The notes under the pieces: model-generated | The model's input: the letters and a program-made list of their open reading frames with translations, nothing else | Database searches by the model: none | Told to the model about the DNA's origin: nothing | Shown here: positions 45,993 to 53,361 of the stretch, piece by piece | Layout of the letters: each line of letters starts with the position of its first letter | Position numbering within the stretch: the first letter of the stretch is position 1 | Translations under genes and position numbers: made by a program | From: Microbacterium aurantiacum | Lineage (GTDB): Bacteria > Actinomycetota > Actinomycetes > Actinomycetales > Microbacteriaceae | Length of the DNA stretch: 64,000 nt | Assembly (NCBI RefSeq): GCF_002872075.1 | Contig: NZ_PGGU01000029.1 | Span: 71,435 to 135,434 of the forward strand | Direction: 5' to 3'

Positions 45993-46930
45993 GAGAGTCG
46001 CACCTTCGGGTTGAGCGCTGCCTGCGCGAGGTCGATGACGAGGTTCACGATGAGGACGATCAGGGCGAAGACGATCACGAGCCCCATCACCACCGGGATG
46101 TCACCCTGCGTGGTGGCCGAGACGGTGAGTTGACCCATCCCGGGAAGGGCGAAGACCTGCTCCACGACGACGGCGCCGCCGAGCAGGCCGATGAACTGCA
46201 CCGCGAGCACCGCCAGCGCGGGCCCGCCGGCGTTGCGGAGCACGTGCTTGTAGACGACGCTTCCGCTGGAGAGACCGCGGGACCGCAGCGTGCGCACATA
46301 GTCGCGGGACATCGCGTCGAGGACCGAGCCGCGCACCTGCTGCGCCACGGCAGCGATGGCGCCGATGGAGAGGGCGATGATCGGCAGCGTGACCGACGTC
46401 AGCCATCCGGCGAACGACTGGGTGATCGGGATGTACCCGGTCGCCTTGAACCAGTGCAGGTTGATGGCGAAGAGCAGCACGAGATAGAGCGCGATGAGGA
46501 ACCCGGGGATCGCGAAGCCGATGACCGAGACGAACTGGACGACGGCGTCGACCCAGCCGCCCCGGCGGGCGGCGAGCACGCCGAGGACGATCGCCAGGAC
46601 CGCCGAGATCACGGTCGCCCCGATGACCAGCGACAGGCTCACGCTCAGACGACCGCTCAGGCTCACCGAGACGAGCTGGCCGTTGAACCACGACCGGCCG
46701 AGATCTCCGGTCAGAGCGGAAGTCAGCCAATCCCAGTACTGCGCGGCCAGGGGCTTGTCGAGGCCGAGTTCGACGGACTTCTGCGCGACGAGCTCGGCCG
46801 TCGCGTTCTGTCCGAGGATGCGACGCGCGATGTTCGCGCCGTCGAGGAAGAGGAGCCCGAACGTCACCACGGAGATGACGAAGAGCAGGACGATGCCGGC
46901 GAGGACCCGGCGCACGATGAACATGAGCAT
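45989..46930 (-). CDS. ABC transporter permease (OppB/DppB-like)
   Basis: 313 residues with six transmembrane helices. The N-terminal FIVRRVLAGIVLLFVISVVTFGLLFL and the EAA-like loop with DYVRTLRSRGLSSGSVVYKHVLRNA are typical of OppB. Start ATG 46930 follows CAGGAG; a second ATG lies 6 nt downstream. It is the first gene after the hairpin at 46964-46989 and heads a chain of 4-nt overlaps running to the SDR gene. Confidence 0.95.
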   Translation of the reverse strand: MLMFIVRRVLAGIVLLFVISVVTFGLLFLDGANIARRILGQNATAELVAQKSVELGLDKPLAAQYWDWLTSALTGDLGRSWFNGQLVSVSLSGRLSVSLSLVIGATVISAVLAIVLGVLAARRGGWVDAVVQFVSVIGFAIPGFLIALYLVLLFAINLHWFKATGYIPITQSFAGWLTSVTLPIIALSIGAIAAVAQQVRGSVLDAMSRDYVRTLRSRGLSSGSVVYKHVLRNAGGPALAVLAVQFIGLLGGAVVVEQVFALPGMGQLTVSATTQGDIPVVMGLVIVFALIVLIVNLVIDLAQAALNPKVRLS

Positions 46931-46963
46931 GCTGCGCTCCTGTGTTGAGAGGAATGTGGATCC

Positions 46964-46989
46964 GGCCCGCCCACCGCGGCGGGCGGGCC
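46964..46989 (-). terminator. Intercistronic GC hairpin between binding protein and permease genes
   Basis: A perfect 9-bp stem (GGCCCGCCC/GGGCGGGCC; 46964-46972 and 46981-46989) with an 8-nt loop lies 11 nt after the binding-protein stop. There is no U-tract. Its place suits partial termination or mRNA 3'-end protection, giving more binding protein than permease. The second ABC operon has the same arrangement at 63064-63094. Confidence 0.6.
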
Positions 46990-47000
46990 GGGGAACCGGA

Positions 47001-48524
47001 TCAGGCCTTCGGAACGAAGTCGTAGATCGCGGGGTACACGTTCGTCGGGAGCATCTCGACAGTCGTGTTCGCGTCGGTGGCGAAGCTGCCCTGCACGCGG
47101 TAGAACGGTGCGAACCAGGCTTGCTCGACGAGGTAGGTGTTGAGTTCCTTGGCGACGGATTCCTGCGTCGCCTCGTCGCCGAACTGGATCTGCGCGATGA
47201 GCTCGTCGACCTTCGGGTCCTCCGACTTGAACGGGTTGAAGATCGCCGTCGGGGCCAGCATGAACTGCACCAGCTGCCAGTCCGGGTTCTGCTCCAGTGC
47301 CATGAACGCCGCCGGGAACTTCGGGGCCAGCATGTCGGCGATGAAGTTGGTGCCGGGGTCGGTGTACTCCGCCTTCACGCCGATGTCGGCGAGCTGCTGC
47401 TCCACCAGCGTGTACGTCGTGGCGCCCAGCACGGTCGACGACGGCATCGAGAGCGTGAATCCGTCGGCATAGCCGGCCTCGGCCAGCAGCTCCTTCGCCT
47501 TCTCGGGGTCGTAGGTGTAGTACTCGTCCAGCTCCGGGTCGTACGCTGCGGACGACTCGGGGAAGACCTGAGTGGTCACCGATCCGTTGCCGGACTGCAG
47601 GGCTTCCAGGAGCCCCTCTCGGTCGAAGGCGTAGTTCAGTGCCTGGCGCACGCGCACATCGGCGAGGGCGGGGTTCATCGTGCCCGCGCGGTCCAGGAGG
47701 AGCAGGCCCTGGAAGTCGAGCTCGTTCGCGTTGACGGTCCAGCCTGCGCTCTCCACCTCGGCCAGGTTGTCGTTGCTGGCGAGCTTCACGCCGTTGGCCT
47801 CGCCGGCCTTGATGGCGTTGAGGGACGCGGTGGCGTCGGCGAGCACGTTGATGACGAGCTTGTCGTAGTGCTGGACATCGGGGTTCCAGTACTCCGGGTT
47901 CTTCGTGTACGTGTAGCTCGTGCCGCTGACGGTGGCCGCGGTGTCGAGCATGTACGGGCCCGATCCGATCGGGTTCGTCGCGATGTCCTCGTTGCCGAGG
48001 GACTCGCCGCTCGCGACGAGGCCCGGGTCACGGGTGAGGTAGTTCAGCAGTGCCGGGTTGGGAGCAGCGAGTGTGATCACCACGGTGCTGTCGTCGGGTG
48101 CGGTGAAGCCGGTGACATCGGCGAAGTAGCTCGCATCGGGGGAGGTGCCCTCTTTGAACCGCTGCAGGTTGTCGACCACGACCTGGCCGGTGAGGGCCGA
48201 GCCGTCGGTGAAGGTGACATCGTCGCGGAGAGTGAGGGTGAGCTCGGTGTTGTCGTCGTTGTACGACCATTCGGTCGCCAACCACGGCTCGATCGTGCCC
48301 TCCGGGGTGGCGAGGAGGAGGGTGTCGAACACGGCCTGGTAGAACGGCGCGCGGTTGCCCCACTCCGAACCCGCCGGGTCGAACGTGGTGGGCGGAGTGA
48401 TCGCCCCGAGGGTGAGTGTGCCGCCACCGGCGTCGCCCGTGCTGCCTTCCGTCGCACCGGCGCAGCCGGTGAGAACGAGAGCGGCGATGGCGATGGTGGC
48501 TGCTGTGGCCTTCCAACGGAACAT
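47001..48524 (-). CDS. ABC transporter substrate-binding lipoprotein, family 5
   Basis: 507 residues. A lipoprotein signal ends in LVLTGC, so the protein is tethered outside the membrane. GAITPPTTFDPAGSEWGNRAPFYQAVFDTLL, GSGPYMLDTAATVSGTSYTYTKNPEYW and VRQALNYAFDREGLLEALQSG are the usual SBP_bac_5 segments. Family 5 proteins mostly bind peptides, but several bind oligosaccharides. In this operon, followed by four intracellular glycosidases, a sugar or plant glycoside is the likely ligand (inference). ATG 48524 has GAAGGGA upstream. Confidence 0.93.
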   Translation of the reverse strand: MFRWKATAATIAIAALVLTGCAGATEGSTGDAGGGTLTLGAITPPTTFDPAGSEWGNRAPFYQAVFDTLLLATPEGTIEPWLATEWSYNDDNTELTLTLRDDVTFTDGSALTGQVVVDNLQRFKEGTSPDASYFADVTGFTAPDDSTVVITLAAPNPALLNYLTRDPGLVASGESLGNEDIATNPIGSGPYMLDTAATVSGTSYTYTKNPEYWNPDVQHYDKLVINVLADATASLNAIKAGEANGVKLASNDNLAEVESAGWTVNANELDFQGLLLLDRAGTMNPALADVRVRQALNYAFDREGLLEALQSGNGSVTTQVFPESSAAYDPELDEYYTYDPEKAKELLAEAGYADGFTLSMPSSTVLGATTYTLVEQQLADIGVKAEYTDPGTNFIADMLAPKFPAAFMALEQNPDWQLVQFMLAPTAIFNPFKSEDPKVDELIAQIQFGDEATQESVAKELNTYLVEQAWFAPFYRVQGSFATDANTTVEMLPTNVYPAIYDFVPKA

Positions 48525-48709
48525 CCTTGGTCCCTTCATCGGGAGGCGATACCCCTGCGGATCACCTCTGACGGGAGAAGCTAGCAGCAAAAGCGAGCGA
48601 GCGCTAGGTTTTTGAAGCAAAAAGCTAGCGGAGGCTCGGAATTGGTGTAGAACGGTAGCGAGACGGTTGCACTCGCGCCCGATGGTGGTCGCGAGAGACG
48701 GGGGATACG
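48525..48709. promoter_or_regulatory. Divergent control region with three phased GCTAG boxes
   Basis: GCTAG occurs at 48580, 48603 and 48624 (spacings 23 and 21 bp); the outer two copies are the full palindrome GCTAGC. A-rich tracts lie between them. The array sits between the binding-protein gene and the TetR gene, where a TetR dimer would be expected to bind. Clear -35/-10 pairs are not obvious. Confidence 0.45.
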
Positions 48710-49390
48710 GTGACACTGATGACGAACACGACGAAGAAGAGCCCCCGGGTCGTCCGGGGGGCGCGCGGCGAGTACGCCAAGACCCGCGAACGGCGCAAGG
48801 CCATCCTGGATGCGGCGCTGGAGGTGTTCGCCGAGGGAGGCTATCGTTCGGGGTCTCTCCGGGAGATCGCGCAGCGCGTGGGAATCAGCGAAGCCGGGCT
48901 CCTGCATCACTTCTCCAACAAGGTCGCGCTCCTGGAGGCCGTGCTCGATCATCGCGACGACAGGTCGCGGGAGATGGTCCCGCTCGGAACCGATGACGGT
49001 GCCGCCACCCTGCGCGGCCTCGTGCGGCTCGCGGCCTACAACGCTTCGGTCCCCGGCGTCGTCGAGCTCTATTGCACCCTCTCGGCCGAGGCCACGTCCG
49101 CAGACCATCCTGCCCACGACTACTTCGTGCGCCGCTATGCGTTCACGCGCACGAACGTCGAACTCGCCTTCGCGAACCTCGAGGCGGAGGGCCGTCTGCG
49201 GCCGGGGATGACGCCCTACCGCGGGGCTGTCATCCTCATCGCCATGATGGACGGACTGCAGGTGCAGTGGCTTCTGGACCGATCCGCGGTGGACATGGCG
49301 GAGGAATTGCGGGTGCTGATCTCCGGCATCGTCGACATCGACTGGGACGTGATCGACGAATCGCTCGACGACGAGGCCGTCGGGCCGTGA
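48710..49390 (+). CDS. TetR-family transcriptional regulator
   Basis: 226 residues from GTG 48710. The HTH lies at about 25-70: RRKAILDAALEVFAEGGYRSGSLREIAQRVGISEAGLLHHFSNKVALLEAVL. The C-terminal ligand domain is helical. It is divergent from the Opp/glycosidase operon and overlaps the GH2 gene by 4 nt (GTGA). It therefore probably represses both transcription units until a glycoside or sugar binds. TetR control of a glycan operon is less usual than LacI or ROK control. Confidence 0.93.
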   Translation: MTLMTNTTKKSPRVVRGARGEYAKTRERRKAILDAALEVFAEGGYRSGSLREIAQRVGISEAGLLHHFSNKVALLEAVLDHRDDRSREMVPLGTDDGAATLRGLVRLAAYNASVPGVVELYCTLSAEATSADHPAHDYFVRRYAFTRTNVELAFANLEAEGRLRPGMTPYRGAVILIAMMDGLQVQWLLDRSAVDMAEELRVLISGIVDIDWDVIDESLDDEAVGP

Positions 49391-51804
49391 CGCGCGTCCC
49401 GTTCGGCGACGGCTGGACCGTCGGGGCCAAGCTCGGTGCGTTCGAGGCGCGCGACTCGTCGACCGCGGCGGTGCCCGTGCGAATCCCCCATGACGCGCTT
49501 CGCGACCTGCCGCGCTCGGCCGACAGTGTTCAGGGTGTGCACAGCGGATACATCCCGGGCGGTGTGTTCGAGTACACGAAGCTCTTCGACGTGCCTGCGG
49601 ATTGGCGCGACAAGACCGTGCGCATCGAGTTCGAGGGCGTCTACCGCGACGCGACCGTGTTCATCAACGGCGACTTCGCCGCGCACGAGGCGAACGGATA
49701 TTCCGCCTTCGTCATCGACGCCGATCCCTTCCTGCGCTTCGGCGAGACCAACACGATCGCGGTGGAAGCACGTGTGCACCGCGACAGCCGCTGGTACACC
49801 GGCGGAGGCATCTACCGCCCGGTTCACCTCATCGTCGACGAGCCGGTGCACATCGCTCTCGACGGCACTGTGGCGACGAGTTCCGACATCGACACGGAAC
49901 GGGCGATCGTCGAGATCGCCAGCCGCATCGAGAACCGGACGAGGCACACCGCCACTCGCCGGATCGCCTGGGCCATCGTCGATGACGAGGGCGCCGAAGT
50001 CGCGTCCGGAGCCGCGCCGGTCACGGTCCTTCCCGGCGCGACCGCCGTCGCCCGTATCCGTCTCGCCGTTCGGTCGCCACGACTGTGGGGGCCGGATTCT
50101 CCGCACCTGTACGGGGTGCGCACCGTTCTCGCCGACGCCGAAGGGGTCGATGCCGGTGGGCAGACGACCGTCTTCGGCATCCGCCGCCTGCAGCTCGACC
50201 CGGTACGCGGGCTGCGGATCAACGGTGTCCGCGTCGACCTCAGGGGCGCCTGCATCCATCACGACAACGGCCCACTCGGGGCGGTGTCGACGGCGGATGC
50301 CGAGGAGCGGCGCATCCGCCTGCTCAAAGCCGCCGGCTTCAACGCGATCCGCAGCGCGCACAATCCGGCCAGCCGCGCGCTGCTCGACGCCTGCGACGCG
50401 CACGGCATGATCGTGATGGACGAGCTCTCGGACGTATGGACGAAGTCGAAGACGGCGTTCGACGGCTCGCTCGGATTCGACGAACGCTGGCGACGCGACG
50501 TTGCCGCGCTCGTGCGGAAGGACGCCAATCACCCCAGCGTCGTGCTGTACTCGATCGGCAACGAGATCCTCGAGCTGGCCACCCCGCACGGGGCCACGTG
50601 GAGCAGGCGCATCGCCGAGGAGTTCCGCACGCTCGATCCGCACCGCTTCGTGACGAACGGCATCAACGGGGTCATCGCGAACCTCTCCGCCATCGCCGGC
50701 ACGATGGCGGAGAACGAGGCATCCGATCCGAACACGATGATGGCCGGCATGGGCGAGCAGATGGCGCTCCTGAACGCGTCGTCGCTGGTGACGGATTCGA
50801 CCGAGGAATCGGCGGCCGTTCTCGACGTCGTCGGGTTCAACTACGCCGACTCCCGTTACGATCTCGATGCGGACCTCTTCCCGAACCGGATCATCGTCGG
50901 ATCGGAGACCTTCCCCGATCGCATCGCGTCGCTGTGGGCCGACGTGCGCCGGCTGCCGCACGTGATCGGCGACTTCACCTGGACCGGCTGGGACTACATC
51001 GGAGAGGCCGGCATCGGCCGGGTGGACTACACCGACGTCGACGGCTATCACCCAACCGGCACCTCCGGACCGTTCCCGTACCTTCTGGGCGGATGCGGAG
51101 ACCTCGACATCACCGGTCATCGCCGTCCGGCGTCGTACTACCGCGAGATCGCGTTCGGGCTGCGGGCCGAGCCGGCGATCGCCGTGCACCGGCCGCAGCA
51201 TCATGGACGCCCGACGGCGAAGACGCCCTGGTCCTGGGACGACGTGGTCAGCAGCTGGACCTGGGGCGTGCCCGAGGGCTCTGCGGTGACGGTCGACGTG
51301 TACACGGATGCGGAAGAGATCGAGCTGCTCCTGGACGGCGTCCTGATCGCACGCGCCGCCGTCGGGGCTCCGCGACCGCTGATCGCCCGCTTCGAGACCG
51401 AGTACCGCGCCGGTGCGCTCACCGCCGTCGCCTACGACAGTGGCGCCGAAGTCGCCAGGACCACGCTGCGCACGGCCGGGCAGCCGAGACTCGTCGCTCG
51501 TGCAGAGCGACCCGAGATCACCGGCCGGGACGGGCTCGGCTACGTGGTCGTCACGATCGAAGACGACGCCGGCATCGTCGTCTGCGATATGGATCGTGCG
51601 GTCAGCGTCGAGGTCTCCGGCGGCACGCTCGCCGGGATCGGCTCCGGGAGGACACGCACCGAGGAGAGCTTCGCCGGCCCGCGCTGCACGACGTACGACG
51701 GACGCGTGCTCGCCATCGTGCGGCCCAGCGGGCCGGGCGAGATCCGTGTGACGGCGACGGCCGATGGCTTCGTTCCGGCAGAAGCCGTCATCGTCGCCGG
51801 ATAG
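49387..51804 (+). CDS. GH2 family glycosidase (beta-galactosidase-like)
   Basis: 805 residues from GTG 49387. The sugar-binding jelly roll (about 1-150; FEYTKLFDVPADWRDKTVRIEFEGVYRDATVFING) and the immunoglobulin-like domain precede the TIM barrel with acid/base Glu393 in YSIGNEI and nucleophile Glu507 in VGSETFP. DUF4982-like and GH2 C-terminal beta domains follow (about 610-805). No signal peptide. Related GH2 enzymes remove beta-galactose, beta-glucuronic acid or arabinose from plant glycans. Co-expressed with TetR, it completes the intracellular enzyme set. Confidence 0.93.
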   Translation: MTRVPFGDGWTVGAKLGAFEARDSSTAAVPVRIPHDALRDLPRSADSVQGVHSGYIPGGVFEYTKLFDVPADWRDKTVRIEFEGVYRDATVFINGDFAAHEANGYSAFVIDADPFLRFGETNTIAVEARVHRDSRWYTGGGIYRPVHLIVDEPVHIALDGTVATSSDIDTERAIVEIASRIENRTRHTATRRIAWAIVDDEGAEVASGAAPVTVLPGATAVARIRLAVRSPRLWGPDSPHLYGVRTVLADAEGVDAGGQTTVFGIRRLQLDPVRGLRINGVRVDLRGACIHHDNGPLGAVSTADAEERRIRLLKAAGFNAIRSAHNPASRALLDACDAHGMIVMDELSDVWTKSKTAFDGSLGFDERWRRDVAALVRKDANHPSVVLYSIGNEILELATPHGATWSRRIAEEFRTLDPHRFVTNGINGVIANLSAIAGTMAENEASDPNTMMAGMGEQMALLNASSLVTDSTEESAAVLDVVGFNYADSRYDLDADLFPNRIIVGSETFPDRIASLWADVRRLPHVIGDFTWTGWDYIGEAGIGRVDYTDVDGYHPTGTSGPFPYLLGGCGDLDITGHRRPASYYREIAFGLRAEPAIAVHRPQHHGRPTAKTPWSWDDVVSSWTWGVPEGSAVTVDVYTDAEEIELLLDGVLIARAAVGAPRPLIARFETEYRAGALTAVAYDSGAEVARTTLRTAGQPRLVARAERPEITGRDGLGYVVVTIEDDAGIVVCDMDRAVSVEVSGGTLAGIGSGRTRTEESFAGPRCTTYDGRVLAIVRPSGPGEIRVTATADGFVPAEAVIVAG

Positions 51805-51836
51805 ACAGCGCAGCTTCAGCGCCGGTGCGCCGAGGA

Positions 51837-53240
51837 TCAGCGCCGCGGGTCGTATCGTGCGGGCGGGTGCGTGGCGGCGACGAGCGCACGCAGCTCATCC
51901 AACGTCGCCGGCGCGGCGCCCAGCGCACGCGCCTGCACGAGCACGTTGCCCAGAGCAGTCGCCTCGACGGGACCCGCCAGCAGAGGAAGCCCGGAGCGAT
52001 CCGCCGTGGCCTGGCAGAGCGGCCGGTTCAGCGATCCGCCGCCGACGAGGTGGATCGCGTCGATGTCGCGGCCCGACAGCCTTCCGGCTGTGCGGATCGC
52101 GTCGGCGAACGCCTCGGCGATGCTCTCGACGATGCTCCGGACGAAGCGGGCTCGAGGCGCCGGGACCGGGCTGCCGGCCGCCTGCAGCAGCGCGGTGATG
52201 CGCGCGGGCATGTCGCCCGGTGCGCTGAGGGTGGAGTCGTTGGCATCGAAGAGAGGGATGTCGCCGGTGACCTCCGATGCCGCGGTCAGGAGCTCGGGCA
52301 GATCGATCGCGGACCCGTCCTCCGCCTCCCACGCCCGTACGCTCTCGCTGAGCAGCCAGAGACCGGTGACGTTGTGCAGGAAGCGGATGCGCCCGCCGAC
52401 GCCGCGTTCATTGGTGAAGTTCGCGTCGCGCGCAGCATCCGACAGCACCGGCTCCGCCAGCTCGACGCCGACGAGTCCCCAGGTGCCGCAGGAGATGTAC
52501 GCCGACTGCGGGGAGGAGAGAGGTGCGGCGACGACCGCGGATGCGGTGTCGTGCGAGCCCACGGCGATGACGGGAAGCGACGCGCCGATCCGAGCGGCGA
52601 CCTCGGGGCGCAGCATTCCGAGCACGGTTCCCTCGTCGACGAGGGTGGGAAGCAGTCGCTCCGGGATGCCCAGGCGCTCGGCGAGCTCGAGATCCCACTC
52701 GCCGGTGCGGACCCCGAGGAGCCCCGTCGTCGAGGCGTTCGTCCGCTCGGCGGCACGGGTTCCGGTGAGCAGGAACGTGATGAGATCCGGGATGAGGAGC
52801 GCGGTGTCGGCGTCGTGCGAACGCCCGTCTGCCCGGTACTGGTACAGCGTGTTGAACGGCAGGAACTGCAGGCCGTTGCGGGCATAGAGCTCGGCGAACG
52901 GCACGGCCCCGTGCACGTCCGCGGCACCCCGCTCGGTGCGCCCGTCGCGGTAGTGGAACGGTTCCGCGAGCAGTTCGCCGTCGCGGAGCAGGCCGTAGTC
53001 GACCGCCCACGAGTCGACGCCGATGCTCTCGATCGCAGGTTCCCGCCGCACCGCTTCGGCGAGACCGTCGAGGACGTGCTCGTACAACGCCGCGAAGTCC
53101 CAGTGCAGGCCGTCGTCGCGCTGCACCGGACCGTTCGGGAACCGTGAGACGAGTTCGAGATCGAGCCGGTCCGCACCCACGCGGCCGATCATGACCCGGC
53201 CGCTCGTGGCGCCGAGGTCCACCGCCGCGACGGCGCGCAT
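51837..53240 (-). CDS. rhaB: Rhamnulokinase
   Basis: 467 residues, FGGY sugar-kinase fold. AAVDLGATSGRVMIG (phosphate loop), DSWAVDYGLLRDG, RTERGAADVHG, YISCGTWGLVGVEL and VGGGSLNRPLCQATADRSG are characteristic of RhaB. It phosphorylates L-rhamnulose to rhamnulose-1-phosphate with ATP. ATG 53240 gives the conserved N terminus. It is the last gene of the rhamnose operon, separated from the aldolase by 121 nt containing a large inverted repeat, and is convergent with GH2. Confidence 0.95.
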   Translation of the reverse strand: MRAVAAVDLGATSGRVMIGRVGADRLDLELVSRFPNGPVQRDDGLHWDFAALYEHVLDGLAEAVRREPAIESIGVDSWAVDYGLLRDGELLAEPFHYRDGRTERGAADVHGAVPFAELYARNGLQFLPFNTLYQYRADGRSHDADTALLIPDLITFLLTGTRAAERTNASTTGLLGVRTGEWDLELAERLGIPERLLPTLVDEGTVLGMLRPEVAARIGASLPVIAVGSHDTASAVVAAPLSSPQSAYISCGTWGLVGVELAEPVLSDAARDANFTNERGVGGRIRFLHNVTGLWLLSESVRAWEAEDGSAIDLPELLTAASEVTGDIPLFDANDSTLSAPGDMPARITALLQAAGSPVPAPRARFVRSIVESIAEAFADAIRTAGRLSGRDIDAIHLVGGGSLNRPLCQATADRSGLPLLAGPVEATALGNVLVQARALGAAPATLDELRALVAATHPPARYDPRR

Positions 53241-53263
53241 CGTCACGAGCGTCCCGCCGCCGT

Positions 53264-53341
53264 CGAGTGCACGGCATCGCCGCGAGTGCACGGCCTGTCG
53301 GCGTCGACGACCCGTGCACTCGGCGACATGCCGTGCACTCG
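53264..53341. repeat. Four-copy GTGCAC inverted repeat between rhaB and the aldolase gene
   Basis: Two 30-nt arms (53264-53293 and 53312-53341) are complementary except for a short central part, with an 18-nt loop. Each arm contains two CGAGTGCACGG units; GTGCAC starts at 53267, 53286, 53314 and 53333 (spacings 19, 28, 19). It lies within the operon gap, so it will be transcribed as a strong hairpin. It may be a dispersed intergenic palindrome, a transcript-processing or attenuation signal, or a binding site. Confidence 0.8.
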
Positions 53342-53361
53342 GCGGTCCGCCGGTGCGCGGG

